From: Roseovarius sp. MMSF_3350 | Lineage (GTDB): Bacteria > Pseudomonadota > Alphaproteobacteria > Rhodobacterales > Rhodobacteraceae | NCBI RefSeq assembly: GCF_030733425.1 | Contig: NZ_JASHIZ010000011.1 | Location: 62,001 to 126,000 of the forward strand | Length of the DNA: 64,000 nt | Direction: 5' to 3' | Part shown: positions 1 through 7,948 of the stretch, piece after piece | How positions within the stretch are numbered: the stretch's first letter is position 1 | Layout: each line of letters starts with the position of its first letter | The notes under the pieces: generated by a model | What the model saw: only the letters and a program-made list of their open reading frames with translations | The model's database searches: none | Told to the model about the DNA's origin: nothing | Program-made: the position numbers and the translations under genes

Positions 1-194
1 GCGACGACGTGGTGATGTTCAGACAAGCGCGGGATGAGTTCGCGCCATGTGTGCGTGCTGGCGCCCGCGCCGTGCAGCAGCAGGAGCGTGGGGCCGGTGC
101 CCCATTCCTGCACATGCCAGTCGTGCGGGCGGTGGCGGACGCGGCGCGAGGCGTCGGCGTGGGGCCAGTCGGGCAGGTCGCGAGCCCAGTCCAT
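1..194 (-). CDS. bchO: BchO, alpha/beta-hydrolase linked to Mg-chelatase (5' part only)
   Basis: Only the first 64 or so codons are present; the gene runs off the left edge of the window. The reading starts MDWARDLPDWPHADASRRV and continues into LLLLHGAGASTHTWREL, the HGxGxS-type oxyanion loop of alpha/beta hydrolases, as in BchO proteins. BchO is an accessory of unknown exact function that travels with the Mg-chelatase genes bchD and bchI. The ATG lies 5 bp after the bchD stop on the same strand, so it is the third gene of a bchI-bchD-bchO run. The family assignment rests on the N-terminal sequence plus context; the catalytic Ser and His lie outside the window. Confidence 0.85.
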   Translation of the reverse strand, partial: MDWARDLPDWPHADASRRVRHRPHDWHVQEWGTGPTLLLLHGAGASTHTWRELIPRLSEHHHVV

Positions 195-199
195 GGCAC

Positions 200-1870
200 T
201 CAGGCTCCGAGCGCCGTGGTGACGGCGGTGCTGATCCCGTGGGCGTCGGCACGGGGCAGGGCGAGGTAGCGCGCGCCGAGCGCGGCGGCGATGGTGCGGG
301 CCGTGTCGGTGGGGCGGTTGGAGGTGTCGACGAGGACGCCGGACAGGCGCTGGGCGCGCAGGCTGGCGGCGATGCGGGTGGCGTCGTCGTTCGCGGTGAC
401 GCGGTCGGGGTCGCCGGTGAGCGGGATGTTGGCGCGGCCATCGGTCAGGAGGACAAGCATAGGGGTGAGGCCGCGGCCCCGGGCCAGTTGGGCGAGGTCT
501 CCGGCGGCCATCAGGCCGGAGGCCAACGGCGTGCCGCCGCCGCCGGGCAGCGAGGCGAGGCGGCGCTTGGCCTGCACCAGCGAGCGGGTGGGCGGCAGGA
601 GCGTCTCCGTTCCGGTGCCGCGAAAAGCCAGCAGCGCGACCTGGTCGCGGCGGGCATAGGCCTGGGCCAGCATGAGTTCGACCGCGCCTTTCGCTTCGGC
701 CAGCCGGGCGACGGCGGCGGAGCCGGACGCATCGACGGTGAAGATGAGCAGGCGGTCGGAGCGGTCCTCGAACCGCTTGATGCGGATGTCCGAGGGCAGG
801 ATCACAAGCTCGCGGTCGGCGTTGCGCCCGGTGCGGCGCAGGATCTGCCAGGGGGCGGCGGCGCGGAGCGTTGCGATGGGGTCGATCCGGGCCTCGGCCG
901 AGGGGCGGCCCGGGCGCGACGGCAGGGGGCGGCCCCGGCGATTACCGCGGCGGCGGTCGCCCGCGCCGCTGCCCGCCGCATTGGCGGGGCGGGTAAACTT
1001 GGCGGCGAGGCGGTCGAGGATGTCGGACGGCAGGAGTGCTGCAATCGCGGAGACGAGGATGTCGTCGGGCAGGTCGGTAAGGGACTGCTCGCCGGATTCC
1101 GCCGCGTTGTCGGCCTGGTCCGGTTCGGGCGCGTCGGGCGGCGTTTGGCCCTCGGCCTTGGAGGGCATCATGGTGGCACGGGAGGGGTAGACCAGTTCGG
1201 TGGCTTCCTGGAGGTGGCCGCGGGTAATCGTCATCTCGGCATCGAGCGCGGCGAGAGCGCGGGCGGCGCGCAGGGCGAGGCTGGGCGCGCGCAGGCTGTG
1301 AATGACGAAGCGGGCAGCGAGGGTGACAAGCAGCGGCAGGGCGTCGTTGGGGACCTGTACGGCGGCCAAGCGCTCGCGGGCCGCGTCGAGTTCGGCGGCG
1401 GCTGGCAATCGGACAGGGGTGGCGGCCTCTGGCGGCTCGATATGAAAGGCGAGGCGGTCAAGCAGCGCTTGCGGCGCGCCTTCGTCCGCGCTGGCGGCCT
1501 CGTCGAGCAGGATTAGGGCGTGGCCGTGATCCGCGTCGAGGAGTTGGGCGAGGCGGGCGGCGAGGCCGGGGGGCGTGCGCTCGGCCATGGTGAAGGTGAG
1601 CGTGGCAGGAAGGTAGGCAAGGCCGGGCGCGCGGACGGGGCGGCCTTCGGCCAGCGAGGCAGCGATGTTGAGACCGCCGAACAACTGGTCGTCGGTGATG
1701 GCGGGGTGGATGCGGTGCTGCGGGCCGGGAAGTTTGCGCAGGGCGGTCTCGAACGCCTGCCGGGCGGGGCCCATGCGGGCGCGGAACGTCAGGCCCTTGA
1801 GGCCGCCCGGGTCCACGGCCAGAGCCGCGAGGGCGCGCTGGGTGCGGGCGGTGTCGGCCCCGTCTGTCAT
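200..1870 (-). CDS. bchD: Magnesium chelatase subunit D
   Basis: BchD is the 556-aa non-ATP-hydrolysing AAA+ partner of BchI. The BchI-BchD complex drives BchH to insert Mg2+ into protoporphyrin IX. The protein has a degenerate AAA+ N-terminal half, a proline- and acid-rich linker (near DAPEPDQADNAAESGEQS) and a C-terminal integrin-I/von Willebrand A domain with a MIDAS-type DASGS motif. The ATG at 1870 overlaps the bchI stop (ATGA), which decides the start: the open frame runs further upstream but that part is Arg/Pro-rich shadow sequence of bchI. The length fits the family (about 560 aa). Confidence 0.95.
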   Translation of the reverse strand: MTDGADTARTQRALAALAVDPGGLKGLTFRARMGPARQAFETALRKLPGPQHRIHPAITDDQLFGGLNIAASLAEGRPVRAPGLAYLPATLTFTMAERTPPGLAARLAQLLDADHGHALILLDEAASADEGAPQALLDRLAFHIEPPEAATPVRLPAAAELDAARERLAAVQVPNDALPLLVTLAARFVIHSLRAPSLALRAARALAALDAEMTITRGHLQEATELVYPSRATMMPSKAEGQTPPDAPEPDQADNAAESGEQSLTDLPDDILVSAIAALLPSDILDRLAAKFTRPANAAGSGAGDRRRGNRRGRPLPSRPGRPSAEARIDPIATLRAAAPWQILRRTGRNADRELVILPSDIRIKRFEDRSDRLLIFTVDASGSAAVARLAEAKGAVELMLAQAYARRDQVALLAFRGTGTETLLPPTRSLVQAKRRLASLPGGGGTPLASGLMAAGDLAQLARGRGLTPMLVLLTDGRANIPLTGDPDRVTANDDATRIAASLRAQRLSGVLVDTSNRPTDTARTIAAALGARYLALPRADAHGISTAVTTALGA

Positions 1871-2871
1871 CCGAAGGTTTCGGCGACGGTGCGGGTGACG
1901 CGGGTGGTGGAGCCGGCCTCGTCCAGCGGGTCGCGGCGCAGGCGGTGGCTGAGCGCGAGGGGGGCGACGGTGGCGAGGTGGTCGCGGGAGATGGCCTTGT
2001 CGCCTTGATAGGCGGCGAGGGCGCGGGCGGCGCGGAGCAGGGTCAACTCGCCGCGCAGGCCGTCGGCGCCGAGGGCCACGGCGAGGGCGGCGCAGTCGCG
2101 CAGTATGGTGTCTGTCGCGTCGAGTTCGCGGAGTGCTTTGCGGCCGGCGAGGATGGCGTCGCGGATTTTTGCGTCCTCGGGTTGCCACTTGGCGGTGAAG
2201 GCCTCGGAGTTCATGTCAAAGGCGTCGCGGCGGCGGACGACCTCGATCCGCTCGTCGATATCGGTGGGGGAGGTGACCTCGACCGAGAGGCCGAAGCGGT
2301 CGAGAAGCTGCGGGCGCAACTCGCCCTCTTCGGGATTGCCGGAGCCCACGAGCACGAAGCGGGCGGGGTGGCGGATGGAGAGGCCTTCGCGCTCGACCGC
2401 GTTGACGCCGGACTGGGCGACGTCGAGCAGGAGGTCGACGATGTGATCCTCCAGCAGGTTGACCTCGTCGATATAGAGATAGCCACGGTTGGCGCGGGCC
2501 AGAAGGCCCGGCTCGAACGCCTTTTCGCCGCGGGTCAAGGCACGTTCGATATCGAGCGCACCGGTGACGCGGTCCTCGGTGACGCCCAGGGGCAGGTCGA
2601 CGACGGGGGTGGGGCGTTCCACCAGATCGGTGTCGGGGACGGTGGCCCAGTCGGGGCAGTCCTCGGGGCGCTCGGAATTGACCGGACAGCCCTTTACGGC
2701 GGTGATCGGCGGCAGGAGCGCGGCGAGGGCGCGGACGGCGGTGGACTTGCCGGTGCCACGGTCGCCGAAAACCAGAACGCCGCCCAGTCCCGGGTCGATG
2801 GCCGTCAGGATCAACGCTTGTTTCATGGTGTCCTGTCCGACGATGGCGGAGAACGGAAAGGCGAGGCTCAT
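1867..2871 (-). CDS. bchI: Magnesium chelatase ATPase subunit I
   Basis: This is the 334-aa AAA+ ATPase of Mg-chelatase. Visible motifs are the N-terminal FPFSAIVGQ box, Walker A GDRGTGKST near residue 36, Walker B LYIDEVNLLEDH and the sensor/arginine-finger region GSGNPEEGELRPQLLDRFG. It hydrolyses ATP in a hexameric ring that acts with BchD on BchH. The start overlaps the crtA stop by 4 bp and the end overlaps the bchD start, so crtA-bchI-bchD-bchO look translationally coupled and are probably transcribed from the crtA promoter. Confidence 0.97.
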   Translation of the reverse strand: MSLAFPFSAIVGQDTMKQALILTAIDPGLGGVLVFGDRGTGKSTAVRALAALLPPITAVKGCPVNSERPEDCPDWATVPDTDLVERPTPVVDLPLGVTEDRVTGALDIERALTRGEKAFEPGLLARANRGYLYIDEVNLLEDHIVDLLLDVAQSGVNAVEREGLSIRHPARFVLVGSGNPEEGELRPQLLDRFGLSVEVTSPTDIDERIEVVRRRDAFDMNSEAFTAKWQPEDAKIRDAILAGRKALRELDATDTILRDCAALAVALGADGLRGELTLLRAARALAAYQGDKAISRDHLATVAPLALSHRLRRDPLDEAGSTTRVTRTVAETFG

Positions 2872-3623
2872 GCGCCGACCCCCAGGTGTTTAAGTGGCTT
2901 GGCACCCTGCCACGTGCCGCATTCGGCAACGATGTTGAAGCGGGCGTAGAGTTCTTCTCGAAACCAGTCGCCGTCGCGCACGGCCTTGATCGCGCGGGCG
3001 TGGGGGCCGTCGTGGCGGGCGAAGGCGGCCATGTCCGCCGTGTCGGGCCAGACGGAGAAGGTGACCTGGTGCAGAAGCGGCAGCTCGCCGATGCCGATCT
3101 TGAAGGCGACGTTGGGGTCGGCGCCGATGACGGTGCTGATGTCGGGCACGCGGCGCCAGAATTTCAACGCGACAAGGGGCTTGATCGTGGCGCGGGTGAG
3201 GGCTGCGACGGGGCCGGTGCCGGCTGTTCCTTCGGGTTCGAAAGGGGTCGTACCGGACCATGCACCGCGCACGGAAGTGGTCTGCATGAAGAGCGTGTAG
3301 CATTCGAAGGCACGCCGGGCGTAGCGCCGGAATATCGGGGCCTCGGCGGTCTGACGCTGCGCGGTGGCGAGATCGGGCCAGGTGGCGAGAATGGCATAGA
3401 CGCCGGTGTTGGGTTTCGGCGTGAAGCCCTCGCCGGTGCCCGAGCCGCAGAGCTTCCAGAAGCCGATGCCGGGGACGCGGGCCAAAGCGGGACGGGCAAG
3501 GCCCATCATGGCGAAGGCCCAAAGCCTTGAGAGGCCCGGCGCGAAGCGGAAAAAGCTGAGGCTGACGATTTGGATGACCCTGTCCCCCCTTCGGCCAACG
3601 AGAGCGTCGGCAGTCCCATTCAT
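2868..3623 (-). CDS. crtA: Spheroidene monooxygenase
   Basis: CrtA adds the 2-keto group to spheroidene, giving spheroidenone under oxic conditions. The sequence is typical throughout (QIVSLSFFRFAPG near the N-terminus, then FWKLCGSGTGEGFTP and FECYTLFMQTTSVRG). The ATG at 3623 gives 251 aa. An ATG at 3677 would add 18 residues, but it lies upstream of the transcription start predicted from a minus-strand TTGACA (3691-3686) and TTTTAT (3668-3663) pair with a 17-bp spacer, so the shorter form is preferred. It is divergent from crtI and shares a PpsR box with it. Its presence marks the spheroidene, not the spirilloxanthin, pathway. Confidence 0.92.
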   Translation of the reverse strand: MNGTADALVGRRGDRVIQIVSLSFFRFAPGLSRLWAFAMMGLARPALARVPGIGFWKLCGSGTGEGFTPKPNTGVYAILATWPDLATAQRQTAEAPIFRRYARRAFECYTLFMQTTSVRGAWSGTTPFEPEGTAGTGPVAALTRATIKPLVALKFWRRVPDISTVIGADPNVAFKIGIGELPLLHQVTFSVWPDTADMAAFARHDGPHARAIKAVRDGDWFREELYARFNIVAECGTWQGAKPLKHLGVGA

Positions 3624-3685
3624 GCCAATCGCGACGTCCGGTTGTCCAGCGCGTTCCGGCCCATAAAAGAACTTCACTCGGCGAT

Positions 3686-3703
3686 TGTCAACTTAACTTG
3701 ACA
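3686..3703. promoter_or_regulatory. PpsR/CrtJ operator in the divergent crtA-crtI promoter
   Basis: A perfect TGT-N12-ACA palindrome (TGTCAACTTAACTTGACA). It contains a TTGACA hexamer in each orientation and so covers the predicted -35 of crtA on the minus strand. PpsR binds this consensus and represses carotenoid and Bchl genes under oxygen. No second perfect box is seen at the usual 7-8 bp spacing here. Confidence 0.85.
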
Positions 3704-3719
3704 CATGTAGTCTGAGTAC

Positions 3720-5273
3720 ATGTTGACACGTTTGGATCCTGCGCTTCGTGAGCAGGCCGAGAAGGCCTCGCGGCCGCATGCGGTGGTGATCGGGGCAGGG
3801 CTGGGCGGTCTAGCCTCGGCCATGCGCCTGGGCGCGAAGGGCTATCGCGTGACGGTGCTGGACCGACTGGATGGCCCCGGCGGACGCGGGTCGAGCCTGT
3901 GGCGCGACGGGCATCGGTTCGATCTGGGGCCCACCATCGTGACGGTGCCGGAGGTATTTGAGGATCTGTGGACGGCCTGTGGACGGCGGTTTCGTGATGA
4001 CGTGGATCTGCGCGCGCTGGACCCGTTCTACGAGATCCGCTGGCCTGACGGCAGCCGCTTTACCGCGCGGCAGGATACCGATGCGATGCGGGCAGAGGTG
4101 GCGCGGCTGAGCCCCGGTGACGTAAAAGGGTACGAGCGGTTCCTGAAGGACAGCGAGCGGCGCTATCGCTTCGGGTTCGAGGATCTGGGGCGGCGGTCGA
4201 TGCACCGGCTGTGGGACCTTGTGAAGGTCTTGCCGAGATTCGGAATTATGCGTGCGCACAGGTCGGTCTATGCCCATGCGGCGCGGCGGTTCAAGGACGA
4301 ACGGCTGCGCATGGCATTCTCGTTTCATCCGCTGTTCATCGGGGGGGATCCGTTCAACGTCACGTCGATGTATATCCTTGTCAGTCATCTGGAAAAGGCG
4401 TTCGGCGTGCATTACGCCATGGGCGGTGTCGACGCCATCGCGCGGGCCATGGCCGATGTCGTGGCCGATCAGGGCGGGCTGGTCCGGCAAGGCGCGGAAG
4501 TGGACGAGATACTGGTGCGTGACAGGCGCGCGACGGGAGTGCGCCTGACCGGCGGCAAAGTTCTGGAAGCGGACATGGTCGTGTCGAACGCCGATGCGGG
4601 GCACACCTATGACCGGCTGATGCGCAGCGTGCCGAAGCGGCGCTGGACCGGACCGAAGCTGAAGCGGTCGCGGTGGTCGATGGGACTATTCGTGTGGTAT
4701 TTCGGCACGAAGGGCACGCGTGGGAAATGGGCGGATGCGGGGCACCATACGATCCTGAACGGGCCGCGTTACAGGGGGCTGGTCGAGGACATATTCCTGA
4801 AGGGCAGGCTGGCCGAGGACATGAGCCTTTATGTGCATCGGCCCACGGTGACGGACCCGAGTGCCGCGCCGGAGGGGGACGACACGTTCTATGCGCTGAG
4901 CCCGGTGCCGCATCTGGGGTTCGACGATCCGGTCGACTGGGGCACGATGGCGGAGACCTATCGCCGGAAGGTGCAGGCGGTTCTGGAAGAGCAGTTGCTG
5001 CCGGGGCTGGGGGATCATCTGACCGCCTCGGAAGTGTTTACGCCCGAGACCTTCCGGGACCGGTACCTGAGCCCGCACGGGTCGGGCTTTTCGCTGGAAC
5101 CACGGATTCTTCAGAGCGCTTATTTTCGGCCGCACAACGTGAGCGAGGAAGTGCGGGGCCTCTATCTCGTGGGGGCGGGCACGCATCCCGGCGCGGGGCT
5201 GCCGGGTGTTGTGTCTAGCGCCGAGGTGCTGGGCAAGCTGGTGCCGGATGCGGACGAGGTGCGGGTGACATGA
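3720..5273 (+). CDS. crtI: Phytoene desaturase
   Basis: CrtI introduces the successive double bonds of phytoene to give neurosporene in the spheroidene pathway. The 517-aa protein has the N-terminal FAD fold (VVIGAGLGGLASAMRLGAKG from residue 22 and DGPGGRGSS) and the C-terminal carotenoid-desaturase signature LYLVGAGTHPGAGLPGVV. It is membrane-associated and FAD-dependent. The ATG at 3720 lies just 16 bp past the PpsR box, so its leader is very short; no better in-frame start is seen before the FAD motif. It overlaps crtB by 4 bp. Confidence 0.96.
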   Translation: MLTRLDPALREQAEKASRPHAVVIGAGLGGLASAMRLGAKGYRVTVLDRLDGPGGRGSSLWRDGHRFDLGPTIVTVPEVFEDLWTACGRRFRDDVDLRALDPFYEIRWPDGSRFTARQDTDAMRAEVARLSPGDVKGYERFLKDSERRYRFGFEDLGRRSMHRLWDLVKVLPRFGIMRAHRSVYAHAARRFKDERLRMAFSFHPLFIGGDPFNVTSMYILVSHLEKAFGVHYAMGGVDAIARAMADVVADQGGLVRQGAEVDEILVRDRRATGVRLTGGKVLEADMVVSNADAGHTYDRLMRSVPKRRWTGPKLKRSRWSMGLFVWYFGTKGTRGKWADAGHHTILNGPRYRGLVEDIFLKGRLAEDMSLYVHRPTVTDPSAAPEGDDTFYALSPVPHLGFDDPVDWGTMAETYRRKVQAVLEEQLLPGLGDHLTASEVFTPETFRDRYLSPHGSGFSLEPRILQSAYFRPHNVSEEVRGLYLVGAGTHPGAGLPGVVSSAEVLGKLVPDADEVRVT

Positions 5274-6328
5274 GACTGACGCGCACGGAAGCCGCCGACA
5301 TGGCGCATTGCCGCGAGGCGATCCGGGACGGGTCGCGGTCGTTCCATGCGGCCTCGAAGCTGTTGCCGAGGCGTGTCCGCGATCCGGCGCTGGCGCTATA
5401 TGCGTTCTGTCGGCTGGCGGACGACTCGGTGGATCTGCATTCGGAGAAGGCCGAGGCGGTGCAGCGGTTGCAGGACCGTTTGGACCTGGCCTATCGCGGG
5501 GTGCCGCGGAATGCGCCTGCGGATCGAGCCTTTGCCGCCATGGTCGCACGGTTCGACATGCCGCGGGCACTGCCCGAGGCGCTGCTGGAGGGGCTGGCCT
5601 GGGACGCGGATGGCAGGCGGTATGACAGCCTGTCGGAGCTGCGCGCCTATGCGGCGCGGGTGGCGTCGTCCGTTGGGGTGATGATGTGCGTGTTGATGGA
5701 AATGCGCGAGGCCGACGGGCTGGCGCGGGCGTGCGACCTGGGCGTGGCGATGCAGCTGACCAACATTGCCCGCGACGTGGGCGAGGATGCCCGCGAGGGG
5801 CGGCTGTATCTGCCGCGTGACTGGATGGAGGACGAGGGGCTGGACGAGGCGGGGTTCCTGGCGGGTCCGCAGATGTCGCCGGCGTTGCACCGTGTGATCG
5901 CGCGGCTGTTGCGCGAGGCCGAAGGCCTTTATGCCCGATCCGAGGCGGGAGTGGCGACGCTGCCAGCGAGCGCTCGGCCGGGGATTTTCGCGGCGCGGTA
6001 TATCTATGCCGGGATCGGGCGGCAGCTGCGGCGGCTGGAGCATGATTCCATCGCGCACCGGGCGCGGACGACCGGCACGCAGAAGCTGGGCTGGCTGATG
6101 CTGGCGAGCTTGAGGGCGGCGGGGACGGTGATGATGCCGCGCTCGGCGGTGCTGCACGCGCGGCCCTTGCCGGAGGTCGCCTTCCTGGTGGAGGCGGCGG
6201 CGGAGAACCCGGCGCCCGGGCGCGACTGGAGCGACGCGCTGTGTTCCACGATGGCGACGCTGAAAGCGCGGGATCTGGACGATCCGACCTTGCCGGTATC
6301 GGGGCGGCGCGCTAGGTCGAGGTCATGA
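5270..6328 (+). CDS. crtB: Phytoene synthase
   Basis: CrtB condenses two geranylgeranyl diphosphates to phytoene. The 352-aa sequence has both Mg-diphosphate-binding aspartate motifs of the squalene/phytoene synthase family: LADDSVD in the first third and AMQLTNIARDVGEDAREGRLYLP in the middle. The ATG overlaps the crtI TGA (ATGA), and its own stop overlaps the tspO start, so crtI-crtB-tspO form one coupled operon. Confidence 0.96.
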   Translation: MRLTRTEAADMAHCREAIRDGSRSFHAASKLLPRRVRDPALALYAFCRLADDSVDLHSEKAEAVQRLQDRLDLAYRGVPRNAPADRAFAAMVARFDMPRALPEALLEGLAWDADGRRYDSLSELRAYAARVASSVGVMMCVLMEMREADGLARACDLGVAMQLTNIARDVGEDAREGRLYLPRDWMEDEGLDEAGFLAGPQMSPALHRVIARLLREAEGLYARSEAGVATLPASARPGIFAARYIYAGIGRQLRRLEHDSIAHRARTTGTQKLGWLMLASLRAAGTVMMPRSAVLHARPLPEVAFLVEAAAENPAPGRDWSDALCSTMATLKARDLDDPTLPVSGRRARSRS

Positions 6329-6801
6329 TCTGGCTTTGCTTTGTCATTTTTCTTGCAGCCTGCTTTGCGGCGGGTGCGACGGGGGCGCTGTTCCCGCCGG
6401 GCAAGTGGTACGAGGACCTCAACAAACCGGCATGGACGCCGCCGAACTGGTTGTTCCCGGTGGCGTGGACGACGCTGTACCTGCTGATGGCCGGGGCGGG
6501 CGCACGCGCCGCGGTGAGCCCCGACAATTCCGTGGCGATGGCGCTTTGGGCGCTGCAGATCGCGCTGAACGGATTGTGGACGCCGGTTTTCTTCGGCTTG
6601 CGCCGGATCCGGCTGGGGCTGGGCGTGCTGGTTCTGCTGTGGATTGCGGTGTTCTGGAGCATGGTCGAGCTGTGGCAGGTGGACTGGCTGGCCGGGCTGA
6701 TGTTCGTGCCCTACCTGGCGTGGGTGAGCGTCGCGGGCGCGCTGAACCTTTCAGTGATGCGGCTCAATCCCGAGGTGGTGCGCGCTGAGGCGCGGCGCTG
6801 A
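6325..6801 (+). CDS. tspO: Tryptophan-rich sensory protein TspO (CrtK)
   Basis: A 158-aa five-helix membrane protein of the TspO/MBR (translocator protein) family. Characteristic pieces are WYEDLNKPAWTPPNWLFPVAW, WALQIALNGLWTPVFF and the C-terminal YLAWVSVAGALN. In Rhodobacter sphaeroides TspO is an outer-membrane tetrapyrrole-binding protein that lowers photosynthesis gene expression in air; that role is carried over by homology only. It starts inside the crtB stop codon, as is usual for crtIB-tspO. Confidence 0.95.
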   Translation: MIWLCFVIFLAACFAAGATGALFPPGKWYEDLNKPAWTPPNWLFPVAWTTLYLLMAGAGARAAVSPDNSVAMALWALQIALNGLWTPVFFGLRRIRLGLGVLVLLWIAVFWSMVELWQVDWLAGLMFVPYLAWVSVAGALNLSVMRLNPEVVRAEARR

Positions 6802-6852
6802 ACGTGGCTTGCATTTATGGAACCTGACCAATGACAGCGCGGTTAGGCCGGT

Positions 6853-7884
6853 ATGCTCACTGACCTTTCCCTGACCGCCAATCTGGTCGTCTTCGCCGTG
6901 GCGGGTCTGGTCATTCTTGTCGCCGGCACGAAAATGACGGGCATGGCGGACCGGATCGCGGACCGCACAGGGCTGGGCGAGGCGGTGACGGGGGGGCTGC
7001 TGCTGGGCGCGGCGACGTCGCTGTCGGGCACCGTGGTTTCCATGACGTCCGCGCTGGATGGTCATGCGAGCCTAGCGTTTTCCAACGGGGTCGGCGGGAT
7101 CGCGGCACAGACGGCCTTCCTGGCGCTGGCGGATCTGATCTATCGCCGGGCGAACCTGGAACATGCGGCGGCGGACCTGGCGAACCTGTTTCAAAGCACG
7201 CTGCTGATGTTGATGATGGTGGTGCCGCTGGCGGCCTTCGTGATGCCCGAGATGGCGTTCTGGTCGGTGCATCCGGCCTCGGTGGTGCTCGTGGGCATCT
7301 ACCTGTTCGGCGCGTATGCCAGTGTAGGTGTTCAGCAGAGTCCGATGTGGAGGGCGGTGGACACTCAGGAAACGCGGGCCGACCAGCCGGAAGACAAGGA
7401 AGACGCGCAGAAAAGCGTGGTGTCGCTGCTGGTGCCGTTCCTGGCGCTGATGCTGCTGCTGGGGCTGGCGGGGTATGCGATCGCGCGGTCGGCGGCTGCG
7501 CTGACCGGGCAGCTGGGGCTGTCCTCGGCATTGGTGGGTGCGTTGATGACGGCTGTCGTCACCTCGCTGCCGGAGCTTGTCACGACATTGGCCGCAGTGC
7601 GGCGCGGGGCGTTGCAGCTGGCCGTGGGCGGGATCATCGGGGGCAACACGTTCGATGTGCTGTTCCTGACGCTGTCGGATGTCAGCTATCGCGAAGGGTC
7701 GCTGTATCACGCCATCGGCACGGGCGACTTGTTCTGGGTCGTGGTGGGGCTGGCGATGACGGCGGTGTTGCTGATCGGGCTGATCCTGCGCCAGAAGTCG
7801 GGGCCGGTGAACATAGGGTGGGAGAGCCTGACGATGCTGGGGATCTATGGCGGCGCCGTGGGGTTCCAGGCCTGGAGCGGGTAG
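6853..7884 (+). CDS. Sodium/calcium exchanger family cation antiporter
   Basis: A 343-aa integral membrane protein with two similar halves of about five helices each, joined by a charged loop (near TQETRADQPEDKEDAQKS). The alpha-repeat signatures of the CaCA superfamily are visible: GGLLLGAATSLSGTVVSMTSA in the first half, and ALMTAVVTSLPELVTTLAA with GGIIGGNTFDVLFL in the second. It probably exchanges Ca2+ or another cation for Na+ or H+. It follows tspO after 51 bp on the same strand and may be cotranscribed with crtIB-tspO. Its role in the PGC is not obvious. Confidence 0.8.
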   Translation: MLTDLSLTANLVVFAVAGLVILVAGTKMTGMADRIADRTGLGEAVTGGLLLGAATSLSGTVVSMTSALDGHASLAFSNGVGGIAAQTAFLALADLIYRRANLEHAAADLANLFQSTLLMLMMVVPLAAFVMPEMAFWSVHPASVVLVGIYLFGAYASVGVQQSPMWRAVDTQETRADQPEDKEDAQKSVVSLLVPFLALMLLLGLAGYAIARSAAALTGQLGLSSALVGALMTAVVTSLPELVTTLAAVRRGALQLAVGGIIGGNTFDVLFLTLSDVSYREGSLYHAIGTGDLFWVVVGLAMTAVLLIGLILRQKSGPVNIGWESLTMLGIYGGAVGFQAWSG

Positions 7885-7900
7885 AGGACGTCTCACGGCA

Positions 7901-7945
7901 CCGATTTCTTGAGAAGAAATCGGATTGAAATCTTTTCAAGATTTC
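7901..7945. terminator. Paired hairpins between convergent exchanger and crtC genes
   Basis: Two adjacent perfect hairpins: 7901-7923 has a 10-bp stem (CCGATTTCTT / AAGAAATCGG, 3-nt loop) and 7927-7945 an 8-bp stem (GAAATCTT / AAGATTTC, 3-nt loop). Arms of the two hairpins can also pair with each other. The position between converging genes suggests a bidirectional terminator, though there is no clear U-tract. A structurally equivalent pair occurs at 57203-57248. Confidence 0.6.
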
Positions 7946-7948
7946 GGC

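Noticed and set aside
47..1516. Long plus-strand frame opposite bchD
   Set aside because: Arg/Gly-rich, no family features and lies fully antisense to a confident gene; typical GC-rich shadow frame.
1945..2949. 334-codon plus-strand frame opposite bchI
   Set aside because: Mirror frame of bchI with Gly/Asp-biased composition and no motif.
3706..3720. Second PpsR box at crtI (TGT...ACA)
   Set aside because: Spacing between TGT and ACA is 9, not 12, so it does not match the consensus.
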